Below, one piece after another: positions 43,851 through 54,096 of a stretch of 64,000 nucleotides of DNA (the stretch's first letter is position 1; every line of letters starts with the position of its first letter). The DNA lies in NCBI RefSeq assembly GCF_003855255.1, contig NZ_CP034072.1, positions 4,001,485 to 4,065,484 of the forward strand, written 5' to 3'. The notes beneath the pieces were generated by a model. The model saw nothing but the letters and a program-made list of their open reading frames with translations, did not search any database and was not told where the DNA came from. The translations under genes and the position numbers were made by a program. Origin of the DNA: Mycolicibacterium nivoides. GTDB taxonomy: Bacteria; Actinomycetota; Actinomycetes; Mycobacteriales; Mycobacteriaceae.

Positions 43851-44014
43851 CAGCGCTCCTCGCGGAAGTCGACGTGGCGGCGGACGACCGGGTCGTATTT
43901 GCGCAGCACGATGCGGTCCGGGTCGTTGCGGCGGTTTTTGCGGGTGACGTAGGTGTACCCGGTCCCCGCGGTCGATTTCAGCTTCACGATGGGCCGGATA
44001 TCGGTGCTGGCCAT
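43850..44014 (-). CDS. rpmG2: 50S ribosomal protein L33, zinc-independent paralogue
   Basis: A 54-residue L33: [20 protein letters not shown], then [20 protein letters not shown] and the end [10 protein letters not shown]. No Cys is present, so this is the zinc-free form. The start ATG at 44014 overlaps the stop of rpmB2, and the stop overlaps the rpsN2 start, in a tightly coupled operon. Confidence 0.93.
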   Translation of the reverse strand: MASTDIRPIVKLKSTAGTGYTYVTRKNRRNDPDRIVLRKYDPVVRRHVDFREER

Positions 44015-44250
44015 CAGATCTTCTCCCCTGCGCTACGCAGGCGGGCCACAACGGCCTCGATGCCGTCGCGATCGATCACCTTGATTCCCTTGGCGCTGAC
44101 CCGAAGCCGGATGCGGCGCCCTTCTCCTGGCAGGTAGTAGGTCTTGGTCTGAATGTTGGGGTTCCAGCGGCGGCGACTGCGCTTGTGCGAGTGCGACACC
44201 GTGTTGCCGAACCCGGGCGAGCGCCCGGTGACTTGGCAGTGGGCAGACAT
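44014..44250 (-). CDS. rpmB2: 50S ribosomal protein L28, zinc-independent paralogue
   Basis: A 78-residue L28 with [20 protein letters not shown] and [17 protein letters not shown]. It has a single Cys near the N-terminus, not the four needed for zinc. First gene of the four-gene operon, 34 bp from a strong Zur box (44284-44298). Confidence 0.93.
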   Translation of the reverse strand: MSAHCQVTGRSPGFGNTVSHSHKRSRRRWNPNIQTKTYYLPGEGRRIRLRVSAKGIKVIDRDGIEAVVARLRSAGEKI

Positions 44251-44283
44251 CGGTCTCCTTCGGATGGGGTAGCCTTACGATAA

Positions 44284-44298
44284 TGATAATCGTTTTCA
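44284..44298. promoter_or_regulatory. Zur box, rpmB2 operon / mrf-rpmE2
   Basis: TGATAATCGTTTTCA fits the Zur palindrome. It lies in the 72-bp gap between rpmB2 and the divergent Mrf-like gene, so one site can control both sides, as I recall for M. smegmatis. Confidence 0.88.
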
Positions 44299-44322
44299 AC
44301 AACAACTTCACCGGGAGGTGCA

Positions 44323-45513
44323 GTGCGAACCCCTGTGGTGCTGATCGCCGGTCAAGGTGACAGCGACGGCGTAGCAGAAGAACTGGGCCGCAGGCCGGGA
44401 ACCGTGCTGGTGCGCCACACCTTTGACGGCCAGGTGGTCCTGCGGACCGTGTCCGACGGCGGCGGGACATCCGAACTGGCCCTGGAGCTGGCCCACGGTT
44501 GCGTGACCTGCACGGTCCGCGACGACCTGCTGATCCTGTTGCGGCGCCTGAGCCGGCGCGGCGACGTGGAGCGCATCGTCGTGCAGTTGATGCCCTGGCT
44601 GGAGGCCGAGCCGGCGTGCTGGGCGATCAACACCGTCCGGGTCCACGTCGGGCCCGGTTACCTCGACGGGCCAGCCGCCCGCGACGTGAGCATCGAGGCG
44701 GTCATCGCAAGCCTGGACGCCTCGGTCTGGCTGGAACAGTCCGTCGGCGACGAGGAGCTGCCCGACGGGCGCACTGTCGCCCAGGTGGTCGTCGGTCAGG
44801 CCGAGTTCGCCGACATGCTGGTGCTCAACGAGCCCGACGCCACCACACTGGCGGTGCTGCGCCGGCTCGCACCCCGCGCCCGCATCACCGTGGGCCCCGA
44901 CCAGGTGGAGCTCGGCCTGGCACACCTGGAACCGAACAGTCCGCGCGGGCGCACCGCGACACCGCACGATCCGCTCCTGGCCGGTGAACCGCCGCTGGAA
45001 CCCGACGACGAGGTCATCATCGTCGAATTCGCCGCGCGCCGACCGTTTCACCCGCTACGCCTGCACTCCGCCGTCGATCTCCTGCTCGACGGCGTGGTGC
45101 GCACCCGTGGGCGGGCCTGGCTGGCCAACCGGCCCGCCGACGTCATGTGGATCGAATCCGCCGGCGGCGGAATGCATTTCAGCAATGCCGGAAAATGGCT
45201 GGCGGCAATGGATTCCACCGAGCGGGCCTACACCGACCCCGAACGCCTGGCGATGGCCGCGATCGACTGGCATCACCAGTTCGGTGATCGCCACATCTCT
45301 CTGACGGTACTGGTCTGTGGAGCCAGGCCCGGCGAGGTCATCGAGGCGCTGCGCGGCGCGCTGCTCACCGACGACGAGCTGGCGCGGCCCGAGCAGTGGG
45401 CCGATTACCCCGACCCGTTCGGGGATTGGCACGAAGAACCCTGCCAGCCCGGAATCGACGAACCCGCCACGTCCGTCCGTCAGGAAGCCCGCCAGGAAGG
45501 GGAATCCCAGTGA
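44323..45513 (+). CDS. mrf: Mrf-like ribosome-hibernation recruitment protein (COG0523 family)
   Basis: A 396-residue relative of the CobW GTPases, with the C-terminal CobW domain ([40 protein letters not shown]). The nucleotide-binding part is altered: the place of GxxGxGKT reads [14 protein letters not shown], and the GCICC motif has become HGCVTC. Position between rpmB2 and rpmE2 matches M. smegmatis Mrf, which recruits a hibernation factor to zinc-free ribosomes. Starts at GTG 44323 after GGGAGG. Coupled to rpmE2 by overlap. Confidence 0.85.
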   Translation: MRTPVVLIAGQGDSDGVAEELGRRPGTVLVRHTFDGQVVLRTVSDGGGTSELALELAHGCVTCTVRDDLLILLRRLSRRGDVERIVVQLMPWLEAEPACWAINTVRVHVGPGYLDGPAARDVSIEAVIASLDASVWLEQSVGDEELPDGRTVAQVVVGQAEFADMLVLNEPDATTLAVLRRLAPRARITVGPDQVELGLAHLEPNSPRGRTATPHDPLLAGEPPLEPDDEVIIVEFAARRPFHPLRLHSAVDLLLDGVVRTRGRAWLANRPADVMWIESAGGGMHFSNAGKWLAAMDSTERAYTDPERLAMAAIDWHHQFGDRHISLTVLVCGARPGEVIEALRGALLTDDELARPEQWADYPDPFGDWHEEPCQPGIDEPATSVRQEARQEGESQ

Positions 45514-45758
45514 AATCCGACATCCACCCCGACTATCACCCCGTGGTGTTCCAGGACGCAGCGACCGGCACCAAATTTCTCACCCGGTCGACCGCGACCA
45601 GTGAGCGCACCATCGAGTGGCCCACCCCGGACGGAATCCAGACCTACCCGCTGATCGTCGTCGACGTCACCAGTGATTCGCATCCGTTCTGGACCGGCTC
45701 CGCACGCCATATCGACTCGGCCGGGCAGGTGGAGAAGTTCCGCCGTCGCTACGGATAG
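45510..45758 (+). CDS. rpmE2: 50S ribosomal protein L31 type B, zinc-independent
   Basis: An 82-residue L31: [20 protein letters not shown] and [20 protein letters not shown]. No Cys is present, so it is the zinc-free B type. GTG start overlaps the mrf stop. It completes the Zur-controlled set with L28, L33, S14 and S18. Confidence 0.94.
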   Translation: MKSDIHPDYHPVVFQDAATGTKFLTRSTATSERTIEWPTPDGIQTYPLIVVDVTSDSHPFWTGSARHIDSAGQVEKFRRRYG

Positions 45759-45778
45759 GCCGGCCCTAGGGTGGGGCC

Positions 45779-46702
45779 ATGCGGCTCAAGCCTGGCAGAC
45801 CCGACCTGGCCCCCTATGCGCGGTTCTTCGACGCACCGTCGGCCACACCGCAATCCCCGGTCACGGTGACGTGGGCCGGGGTCAGCACGCTCCTGGTCGA
45901 CGACGGCTCCTCGGCCCTCCTCACCGATGGGTTCTTCTCCCGGCCCGCGCTGTCGAGCGTCGTCCTGGGCAAGCTGGCGCCGTCACTGCCCCGCATCGAT
46001 GGCAGCCTGGCCCGCCTCGGCGTCGACAAGCTCGAAGCCGTGCTGCCGGTCCACACCCACTTCGACCACGCCATGGACTCGGCCGTCGTGGCCGAGCGCA
46101 CCGGTGCCCGACTGGTGGGCGGTACCTCGACCGCCCAGGTCGGTGCCGGCGGTGGCCTGGCTCCCGACCGGATCGTCACGGTCACCCCGGGCGAAGCCGT
46201 CACCCTCGGAGCGTTTCAGGTGACGCTCTTCGAGTCAGAGCACTGCCCACCGGACCGCTTCCCCGGCACCATCACCGCGCCTGTCGTGCCGCCGGTGAAG
46301 GCCTCTGCGTACAAATGCGGTGAGGCCTGGTCGACCCTGGTACACCACCGGCCCAGCGACCGCAGCCTGCTGATCGTCGGCAGCGCCGGCGCTGTGCCCG
46401 GCGCACTGGACGGGCAGCACGCCGAGGTGGTCTACCTCGGGATCGGCCAACTGGGGTTGCAGTCCGAGCAGTACCTGGAGAGCTACTGGGCCGACACCGT
46501 GCGCACCGTGGGCGCGCGCCGAGTGGTGCTGATCCACTGGGACGACTTCTTCCGGCCGCTGCACAAACCGTTGCGCGCACTGCCGTACGCCGGTGACGAC
46601 CTGGACGTCTCCATGCGGGTGCTGACCCGGCTGGCCGAACGGGACGCGGTGAGCCTGCACCTGCCGGCGCTGTGGCAGCGCGCCGACCCGTGGGTCAGTT
46701 GA
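45779..46702 (+). CDS. MBL-fold metallo-hydrolase
   Basis: A 307-residue metallo-beta-lactamase-fold protein. The zinc motif HTHFDH is seen in VLPVHTHFDHAMDS, and later ligands appear in FESEHCPP and LIHWDD. The substrate is unknown; the layout resembles lipid- or lactone-hydrolase members. It begins 20 bases after rpmE2 and may be read through from the Zur promoter. Its end overlaps the convergent GDPD gene by eight bases. Confidence 0.82.
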   Translation: MRLKPGRPDLAPYARFFDAPSATPQSPVTVTWAGVSTLLVDDGSSALLTDGFFSRPALSSVVLGKLAPSLPRIDGSLARLGVDKLEAVLPVHTHFDHAMDSAVVAERTGARLVGGTSTAQVGAGGGLAPDRIVTVTPGEAVTLGAFQVTLFESEHCPPDRFPGTITAPVVPPVKASAYKCGEAWSTLVHHRPSDRSLLIVGSAGAVPGALDGQHAEVVYLGIGQLGLQSEQYLESYWADTVRTVGARRVVLIHWDDFFRPLHKPLRALPYAGDDLDVSMRVLTRLAERDAVSLHLPALWQRADPWVS

Positions 46703-47681
46703 GCCGCTGAAACCACGGCGGCAACGGCAGGCCCAGCTCCGCCAGCACACCACGCAGCCGCGTCGGGTAATCGGTGATGAGACCGTCGACGCCGTCCGCG
46801 ATCAGCGCCCGCATGGCCGCCGGCTCGTTCACCGTCCACGGAGTCACCTTGAGGTCCAGCGTGTGTGCCCGCTCCACGAATCCCCGGTCCACCAGCCGGT
46901 ACTGGGGTGAGAGCACCGTGGCGCCCACCGATACCGCGCCGGCGATCGGATCGCTGTCCACAGCCGGATCGATCCCGCCGAGCCACGGAGAGCCGGGCAC
47001 CCAGGTCGTGTCATCCCACAGTGCCACCCTCGGTATCGACGGCTCGGCCCGCTGGACCAATGGCAGTGTGCGCCAGTCGAAGCTCTGGATGTCCACCTTG
47101 TCGACCTTGCCCGCCGCCCGTACGGCATCGAGGATGACGTCGACGAACTCCTCCGGCGGGGCCGAGGTTTCGGGTTTGTCCGCCTCGATCTTCGTCTCGA
47201 TGTTGAAACGCACGTCGGCGTTGTAGGCGTCGGTCAGCGCGAACACCTCGGGCAGCACGGCAATCTTGTTGTCGCGCACCACCTCGGCGTCGGGAAATCC
47301 GCTCAGCAACTTGCCACAGTCAAGGGTGCGAATCTGTTCGAGGGTGAGATCGTGCACCAGTTTGCCCACGTACGGGTACATCGGGTCGCCCCGGAACGCC
47401 GGGGCGGTGTCGGCACATTTGGTCTCGTCGATCCGGGGGTCGTGCCACACCAGGGGTTGCCTGTCCCTCGTGAGCACGATGTCGAGCTCGAGCGTGCTCA
47501 CCCCTAGCTCCAAGGACTTCGCGAAGGCGCGCAGCGACTCCTCGGTCGTCTCGCCACGTCCGCCGCGGTGGGACTGCAGGTCGAACCCGGCGGGCGCCGC
47601 GACGGCCGGCGGGACAGACTGGAACACGGCAGCCAGAGCGAACAACAGGACCATCGGTGCAGCCGGACGCATGGTCACCAA
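46695..47681 (-). CDS. Secreted glycerophosphodiester phosphodiesterase
   Basis: A 328-residue protein with a signal peptide (LLFALAAVFQSVPPAVAAP) and a GDPD TIM-barrel domain: QSHRGGRGETTEES carries the catalytic HRG, LELDIVLTRDRQPLVWHDP supplies Glu, Asp and the second His, and LITDYP ends it. It hydrolyses glycerophosphodiesters to glycerol-3-phosphate and an alcohol, outside the membrane. Confidence 0.88.
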   Translation of the reverse strand: MVTMRPAAPMVLLFALAAVFQSVPPAVAAPAGFDLQSHRGGRGETTEESLRAFAKSLELGVSTLELDIVLTRDRQPLVWHDPRIDETKCADTAPAFRGDPMYPYVGKLVHDLTLEQIRTLDCGKLLSGFPDAEVVRDNKIAVLPEVFALTDAYNADVRFNIETKIEADKPETSAPPEEFVDVILDAVRAAGKVDKVDIQSFDWRTLPLVQRAEPSIPRVALWDDTTWVPGSPWLGGIDPAVDSDPIAGAVSVGATVLSPQYRLVDRGFVERAHTLDLKVTPWTVNEPAAMRALIADGVDGLITDYPTRLRGVLAELGLPLPPWFQRLN

Positions 47682-47743
47682 CGCTATCGAGCAAACCGAG
47701 TACGGTCAGGTCCGCGTGGCCCGACCGCGCGAATCGTCATCGA

Positions 47744-49018
47744 ATGTTCGACTGGCCGAAAGGAACCACGCCGTTGATTCTGGCCCTGGTGCTGCTGGCC
47801 GTCGTGTTGGTGTTCGCGCTGGCGCGACCCGAGGGCTGGCCCGAGGCCGTCGTGGCGATTCCGGCTGCCGGCCTGCTGATCGCCTTCGAGGTGATCTCGC
47901 CGGACGAGGCGCTGGCCGAGGTGAATCGCCTTCTGCCCGTGGTGGGTTTCCTCGCGGCGGTGCTGGTGCTGGCCCATCTGTGTGACGACGAGGGCCTGTT
48001 CCATGCCGCGGGCACGCTGATGGCCCGGGCCAGCAGGGGTGATTCCCGAAGGTTGCTGACCCGGGTGTTCCTGATCGGGGCGACGACGACCGCCGTGCTG
48101 AGCCTCGACGCGACCGTGGTGCTGTTGACGCCGGTGGTGCTGGCCACCGCCCGCACACTGGCGATACCGCCCCGGCCGCATGCCTACGCCACCGCACATC
48201 TGGCCAACTCCGCGTCGCTGTTGTTTCCGGTTTCGAACCTGACCAACCTGCTGGCCTTCACCGTGGCCGGACTGTCCTTCACCCAGTTCAGCGCGGTGAT
48301 GGCGCTGCCCTGGCTGGCCGCCATCGGCGTCGAATTCGTGGTACTGCGTTGGCTTTTCCGCCGTGAGTTGAGCCGCCCCGCCGCGGAGGTGACTCCCCCG
48401 CCGCCCGAGGTTCCGGTGTTCGTGCTCGTGGTGTTGGGTTTGACGCTGGCGGGTTTCGTCCTCACCTCGGTGTTCGACGTGTCGCCTGCCTGGGCGGCGC
48501 TGGCCGGGGCGGTGGTGCTCGGCGTTCGCAGTCTGGCCCAGCGCCGCAGCACGATCGGCGGAATCGTGCGCGCCGTCAACGTGCCGTTCCTGGCGTTCGT
48601 ACTGTGCCTCGGCGTGGTGGTGGACGCAGTCGTCCACCCGACCAACCAGGCCGGCCTCGGCGACACCATGCTCGGGGTACTTCCGGTGGGCGACTCGCTG
48701 CCAGCGTTGCTGGGCCTGGCCGCCGTGGCCGCCGTGCTGGCCAATCTGGTCAACAACCTGCCCGCGGTGCTGGTACTGCTGCCGTTGGTGGCCGGCGCCG
48801 GACCGGCCACCGTGTTGGCGGTGCTGATCGGGGTCAACATCGGACCCAACCTCACCTACGTCGGCTCATTGTCAAATCTGCTGTGGCGCAATGTGGTTCA
48901 CCGGAGCGGCCTACGCGCACCATTTCACGAGTTCAGCTGGATCGGGTTGTGCACGACGCCGCTCACCCTGGTGACGGCGGTGCTCGGGCTGTGGGCGGGT
49001 TTGCGCCTTTTCCTCTGA
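47744..49018 (+). CDS. SLC13/ArsB-type ion transporter
   Basis: A 424-residue membrane protein with about ten to twelve hydrophobic segments. The layout of HLANSASLLFPVSNLTNLLA and VLIGVNIGPNLTYVGSLSNLLW matches the paired re-entrant loops of ArsB and related ion transporters. It is in the position of Rv3578 (arsB2). Arsenite export is the usual annotation but other anions are possible. I chose the ATG at 47744; a TTG a little downstream is also possible. It ends 2 bases before the second large stem-loop. Confidence 0.82.
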   Translation: MFDWPKGTTPLILALVLLAVVLVFALARPEGWPEAVVAIPAAGLLIAFEVISPDEALAEVNRLLPVVGFLAAVLVLAHLCDDEGLFHAAGTLMARASRGDSRRLLTRVFLIGATTTAVLSLDATVVLLTPVVLATARTLAIPPRPHAYATAHLANSASLLFPVSNLTNLLAFTVAGLSFTQFSAVMALPWLAAIGVEFVVLRWLFRRELSRPAAEVTPPPPEVPVFVLVVLGLTLAGFVLTSVFDVSPAWAALAGAVVLGVRSLAQRRSTIGGIVRAVNVPFLAFVLCLGVVVDAVVHPTNQAGLGDTMLGVLPVGDSLPALLGLAAVAAVLANLVNNLPAVLVLLPLVAGAGPATVLAVLIGVNIGPNLTYVGSLSNLLWRNVVHRSGLRAPFHEFSWIGLCTTPLTLVTAVLGLWAGLRLFL

Positions 49019-49076
49019 CGAGCAGACGCTGCGGTACCCAGAAGTGCTGATCTTGGGGTACTTTCGCGTCTGCTCG
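49019..49076. terminator. Long stem-loop between convergent genes, copy B
   Basis: CGAGCAGACGC (49019-49029) pairs with GCGTCTGCTCG (49066-49076); inside, GTACCC (49034-49039) pairs with GGGTAC (49056-49061), with a small internal mismatch. It lies between the convergent ArsB-like gene and trmH gene. Both stem words occur in the perfect stem-loop at 24523-24584. Confidence 0.72.
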
Positions 49077-49091
49077 CGCTAGAGACTCGTG

Positions 49092-50036
49092 CTAAGAACG
49101 CCGGCGCTGACGGGCGATCTCGGCCAGCACCACACCGGCCGCCACCGAGGCGTTCAACGACTCGGTCGGCCCGGCCATCGGGATGGAGACCACCGCGTCG
49201 CAGTTCTCCCGCACCAGCCGTGACAGGCCCTTGCCCTCCGAGCCGACCACCACGACCATCGGCCCCGAGCCCTCGAGCTCGTCGAGCGTGGTGTCACCAC
49301 CGGCATCCAGGCCGACCACCTGCAGACCGGCATCGGCATAGCTCTTCAGCGTGCGAGTCAGATTCGTCGCCCGCGCCACCGGCGTACGGGCCGCGGCACC
49401 GGCGCTGGTGCGCCACGCCACCGCGGTGACCGACGCTGAACGTCGCTGCGGGATCACCACACCGTGCCCGCCGAACGCGGCCACGGAACGCACGATGGCG
49501 CCCAGGTTGCGCGGATCGGAGATGTTGTCCAGCGCGACCAACAACGCGGGCTCCCCGGACTCGCGGGCAGTCTTCAACAGGTCGTCGGGATGGGCGTAGT
49601 TGTACGGCGGCACCTGCAGGGCCAGGCCCTGGTGCAGCGCGTTGGAGCTCATCCGGTCCAGATCGTGGCGTTGCACCTCCAGAATCGAGATGCCCCGGTC
49701 CGCGGCGATCTGGACGGATTCGGTGAGCCGTTCATCGGCCTCGGTGCCCAGCGCCACGTACAGCGCGGTGGCCGGGACCTTGGCCCGCAGGCATTCCACT
49801 ACCGGGTTGCGGCCCAGCACCAACTCGGTGTCGTCGGTCTTCTTGTGCCGGCCCTGCGCCTGGCGCGCCGCCTTCGCGGCCTTCTTGGCGGCCGGATGAT
49901 GCGGACGCTGTTCCGCGCGCGGGGTAGCCCCACGGCCCTCGAGCCCGCGGCGACGCACGCCGCCGGACCCGACCGTCGGTCCCTTCTTCGTCCCCGCCTT
50001 GCGCACTGCGCCGCGCCGCTGCGAATTCCCGGCCAT
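49092..50036 (-). CDS. rlmB: TrmH-family 23S rRNA 2'-O-methyltransferase (RlmB-like)
   Basis: A 314-residue protein. A basic N-terminal tail of about 80 residues ([18 protein letters not shown]) precedes the substrate-binding domain ([20 protein letters not shown]) and the SPOUT methylase: [29 protein letters not shown] and [18 protein letters not shown], which form the knot that binds SAM. Matches Rv3579c. ATG at 50036 overlaps the cysS stop by one base. Confidence 0.9.
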   Translation of the reverse strand: MAGNSQRRGAVRKAGTKKGPTVGSGGVRRRGLEGRGATPRAEQRPHHPAAKKAAKAARQAQGRHKKTDDTELVLGRNPVVECLRAKVPATALYVALGTEADERLTESVQIAADRGISILEVQRHDLDRMSSNALHQGLALQVPPYNYAHPDDLLKTARESGEPALLVALDNISDPRNLGAIVRSVAAFGGHGVVIPQRRSASVTAVAWRTSAGAAARTPVARATNLTRTLKSYADAGLQVVGLDAGGDTTLDELEGSGPMVVVVGSEGKGLSRLVRENCDAVVSIPMAGPTESLNASVAAGVVLAEIARQRRRS

Positions 50037-51484
50037 TACGCTCCGTTCCCGTCCACCAGTGCCCACTGAGGACCGTCGGCGGTGTCGGTGACCTCGATGC
50101 CGGCCGCCTTCAGCCGATCCCGGATGGCGTCGGCCGCCGCCCAGTCCCGGTTGGTCCGGGCCTCGGCCCGGCCGGCCAGGGCCCACTGCACCAGCTCATC
50201 CACTGCGGCCAGGGCGGCCGAAGTCTCGTCCCGCGATTCCCAGCGCTCGTCGAGCGGATCGCAACCCAGGATGCCCATCATCGCGCGGATGGAGGAGGCC
50301 TGCGCCATCGCGCCTTCGTGATCGCCGGCGTCGAGCGCGCGGTTTCCCACGGCCCGAGCGGCGTGCACCTCTGCCAGTGCGATCGGCACCGCGAGGTCGT
50401 CGTTGAGCGCGGCGGCGAACTTCGGCGTCCAGTCGCCGACGGCGACGGCGCCGACCCGGTTACGCACCCGGTGCAGGAAGTCCTCGATGCCGCTGTAGGC
50501 CTTCACCGCGTCCTGCAGTGCGTTCTCGGAGAACTCCAGCATGGACCGATAGTGCGCGCTACCCAGGTAGTAACGCAGCTCGGCAGCCCGAACCCGTTGC
50601 AACACAGCAGGAATCGACAGCACGTTGCCCAGCGACTTGCTCATCTTCTCGCCGCCCATGGTGACCCAGCCGTTGTGCAGCCAGTACCGGGCGAAACCAT
50701 CGCCCGCGGCCCGCGCCTGGGCGATCTCGTTCTCGTGGTGCGGGAAGACCAGGTCCATACCGCCGGCGTGGATGTCGAACTCCGCGCCCAGATAGGCCTC
50801 GCACATCGCCACGCACTCGGTGTGCCAGCCGGGGCGTCCGCGCCCCCACGGCGTCGGCCACGACGGCTCACCCGGCTTGGCGCCCTTCCACAGCGTGAAA
50901 TCGCGCTGATCGCGCTTACCCGTGGCCACACCCTCGCCCTGGTGCACATCGTCGATGCGGTGGCCGGACAGCGCGCCGTAATCAGGCAGGCTCTGCACGT
51001 CGAAGTAGACGTCGCCAGCCGCATCGCCACCGCCGGCATAGGCGTGTCCTCGAGCGATCAACCGGTCGATGAGCTCGACCATCTGGGTGATGTGGCCGGT
51101 GGCGCGCGGCTCAGCCGACGGCGGAAGCACGCCCAGCGCGTCGTAGGCGGCGCTGAAAGCCCGCTCGTAGGTCGCGGCCCACTCCCACCACGGCCGGCCT
51201 GCGTCGGCCGCCTTGTTGAGGATCTTGTCGTCGATGTCGGTGACATTGCGGATGAACGCAACGTCGTATCCATTGGCGGTCAGCCAGCGGCGCAGCACGT
51301 CGAACGCGACTCCGCTACGGACATGACCGATGTGCGGCAAGCCCTGGACGGTGGCACCGCACAGGTAGATCGATGCGTGCCCCGGCCGCAGCGGTACGAA
51401 ATCTCGTACGGCACCCGCCATGGTGTCGTACAGCCGCAAATCGGAGGCAAACCCCGACGCGACAGCTTGAGCGCGATCGGTCAC
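50036..51484 (-). CDS. cysS: Cysteinyl-tRNA synthetase
   Basis: A 482-residue class I synthetase. The HIGH motif is PHIGHVRSG, preceded by a zinc Cys in YLCGATVQG; the zinc site continues with [11 protein letters not shown] and HHENE; the KMSKS motif is [11 protein letters not shown]. It charges tRNA-Cys. It is the CysS1 position homologue rather than the MshC relative, as it is full length with a C-terminal anticodon domain. GTG start at 51484. Confidence 0.95.
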   Translation of the reverse strand: MTDRAQAVASGFASDLRLYDTMAGAVRDFVPLRPGHASIYLCGATVQGLPHIGHVRSGVAFDVLRRWLTANGYDVAFIRNVTDIDDKILNKAADAGRPWWEWAATYERAFSAAYDALGVLPPSAEPRATGHITQMVELIDRLIARGHAYAGGGDAAGDVYFDVQSLPDYGALSGHRIDDVHQGEGVATGKRDQRDFTLWKGAKPGEPSWPTPWGRGRPGWHTECVAMCEAYLGAEFDIHAGGMDLVFPHHENEIAQARAAGDGFARYWLHNGWVTMGGEKMSKSLGNVLSIPAVLQRVRAAELRYYLGSAHYRSMLEFSENALQDAVKAYSGIEDFLHRVRNRVGAVAVGDWTPKFAAALNDDLAVPIALAEVHAARAVGNRALDAGDHEGAMAQASSIRAMMGILGCDPLDERWESRDETSAALAAVDELVQWALAGRAEARTNRDWAAADAIRDRLKAAGIEVTDTADGPQWALVDGNGA

Positions 51485-51503
51485 GACGTGCCAGCTTACC
51501 GGC

Positions 51504-51980
51504 CTATTCGGCAGGAACCACCAAAGCGCTGGCTATCGCGGCCAATCCTTCACCCCGGCCGGTCAGACCGAGCCCGTCGGTGGTGGTGGCCGACACCGAT
51601 ACCGGCGCCCCGATCAGCTCGGAAAGCACACGCTGGGCCTCGTCCCGGCGCGGCCCGATCTTGGGCCGGTTGCCGATCACCTGGACCGTGGCATTGCCGA
51701 TCTCGAAACCCGCCTCCAGCACCAGTCCGCGGACGTGACGCAGCATGTGCGAGCCGGTGACTCCGCGCCATTCCGGCCGGTCGGTGCCGAAAACCCCGCC
51801 GAGGTCGCCGAGGCCGGCGGCACTGAGCAGCGCGTCACACAATGCGTGGGCGGCGACGTCGCCGTCGGAATGGCCGGCACAGCCGTCGGCCCCGTCGAAA
51901 AGCAGCCCCAACAACCAGCAGGGGCGCCCCGGTTCGATCGGATGGACGTCGGTGCCGAGCCCGACCCTGGGAATCCTCAC
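51504..51980 (-). CDS. ispF: 2-C-methyl-D-erythritol 2,4-cyclodiphosphate synthase
   Basis: A 158-residue protein with the metal-binding [12 protein letters not shown], the family signature [20 protein letters not shown] and [20 protein letters not shown]. It makes the cyclic diphosphate in the non-mevalonate isoprenoid pathway. It overlaps ispD by four bases (GTGA), so the two successive pathway enzymes are co-translated. Confidence 0.96.
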   Translation of the reverse strand: MRIPRVGLGTDVHPIEPGRPCWLLGLLFDGADGCAGHSDGDVAAHALCDALLSAAGLGDLGGVFGTDRPEWRGVTGSHMLRHVRGLVLEAGFEIGNATVQVIGNRPKIGPRRDEAQRVLSELIGAPVSVSATTTDGLGLTGRGEGLAAIASALVVPAE

Positions 51981-52645
51981 GTGGCACGCGCCATGACAGC
52001 CTCGGCGAGCAGCAGGTCCAGAGGCGTGGTGATCTTGAAGGCCAGCGGGTCGCCCTCGACGATCTGCACGGGCGTACCGATCTGTTCGACGAGCGAGGCG
52101 TCATCGGTGACCGTGCCAGCTCCCGCCCGCTGATAGGCACGGCGCAACACATCGGTGCGGAACCCCTGCGGGGTCTGTACGGCCCGCAGACCGGCCCGCT
52201 CCGGCGTCCCCAGCACCGCACCGTTGGCATCGACCGCCTTGATGGTGTCCGCAAGCGGAAGACCCGGGACGACAGCGGCGTGGCCGTCGGCCAGTGCCGC
52301 GACCACCCGGGCGATCAGGGCCGGAGGGGTCAATGCCCGGGCGGCGTCGTGCACCAGGATGAAATCGGGGTCGCCGGCGGCGGCCAGGGCCAGCCCTACC
52401 GATTCGGTTCGATCTGCTCCCCCGGCCACGATCTGCGCGCGGCCGCCGAACACCAAGGTCGCCTCATCGGTGAGCGCGGGCGGAACCGCGACCACGACCT
52501 TGTCGATAGCCCCTGAGGCCAGCAGCCCGTCGAGGGCATACTCCAACAGGGGTTTGTCCCCCAGATTGACGAACGCTTTCGGTCTGCCCGCGCCTAGCCG
52601 CTCACCAGAGCCGGCGGCCGGGACGACCGCGACTGTCGTTGCCAC
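51977..52645 (-). CDS. ispD: 2-C-methyl-D-erythritol 4-phosphate cytidylyltransferase
   Basis: A 222-residue nucleotidyltransferase. CTP-binding motif [19 protein letters not shown] with the catalytic Arg and Lys, and [11 protein letters not shown] and [13 protein letters not shown] further on, are typical. It activates MEP with CTP. It starts at GTG 52645, six bases after carD, and probably belongs to a carD-ispD-ispF operon. Confidence 0.95.
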   Translation of the reverse strand: MATTVAVVPAAGSGERLGAGRPKAFVNLGDKPLLEYALDGLLASGAIDKVVVAVPPALTDEATLVFGGRAQIVAGGADRTESVGLALAAAGDPDFILVHDAARALTPPALIARVVAALADGHAAVVPGLPLADTIKAVDANGAVLGTPERAGLRAVQTPQGFRTDVLRRAYQRAGAGTVTDDASLVEQIGTPVQIVEGDPLAFKITTPLDLLLAEAVMARAT

Positions 52646-52651
52646 TACGCG

Positions 52652-53437
<786 letters not shown>

Positions 53438-54016
53438 GTGAACCGCTTCGCAATGCGCGCCTCGGCAGGTCTGGCCGCATGTGGCCTGACCGCAGCCGTT
53501 CTCACCGGCTGCAGTGCCGGGCAGGTCTCCCAGACGGCGACCCAGGAGCCCGCCGTCAACGGCGTCAACGCACAGGCCGGCGCGATCGCGCTGCGCAACG
53601 TGCACCTGCGCGCGCCGCAGCAGAAGGACTACGTCGAGCCGGGCTCCGAGGCCGAACTGCTGTTCGTCGCGGCCAACGGATCCACCGAGGCTCCCAACAA
53701 GCTCGTCTCGATCAAGACCACCGTCGGCGACGTGGCACTGACCGGGGACCAGACGATCCCGGCAGGCGGCGTGCTCGTCGTCGGCGAGCCCGACGGCCAG
53801 CTGAAGCCGCTGGAGAAGACCGAGGCCGCCGATGCCGTCACCGCGAAGGTCACGCTGACCAAGCCGGTCACCAACGGACTGCTCTACGACTTCACGTTCA
53901 AGTTCGAGAACGGCGAGACCACGGTGGCCGTGCCGATCTCGGCAGGCGAGGCGCCCCGGCGCGAAAAGGCCGGCGAGGAGCCCGCTGAGGGCGCCGAAGC
54001 CGGTGGCCATCACTGA
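53438..54016 (+). CDS. lpqE: Conserved lipoprotein LpqE
   Basis: A 192-residue lipoprotein: hydrophobic leader followed by lipobox VLTGC, then a copper-chaperone-like (PCuAC-type) beta sandwich suggested by [20 protein letters not shown] and [15 protein letters not shown]. It ends in a His pair (GGHH). Position matches Rv3584. It acts outside the membrane; the function is not settled. GTG start after AGGAGG. Confidence 0.88.
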   Translation: MNRFAMRASAGLAACGLTAAVLTGCSAGQVSQTATQEPAVNGVNAQAGAIALRNVHLRAPQQKDYVEPGSEAELLFVAANGSTEAPNKLVSIKTTVGDVALTGDQTIPAGGVLVVGEPDGQLKPLEKTEAADAVTAKVTLTKPVTNGLLYDFTFKFENGETTVAVPISAGEAPRREKAGEEPAEGAEAGGHH

Positions 54017-54096
54017 TCTGACGCACCTCTGACCCGCGGGGTCCCGACCGGCGCGTGCACACCGCCGATGTCGGGGCCGGCAGCTACTGTCACGGC

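Noticed and set aside
43404..44051. A 215-codon minus-strand frame through L33 and S14
   Set aside because: Only its S14 N-terminal part is real. The rest reads L33 and S18 in the wrong frame; the correct small proteins are found in the other frames.
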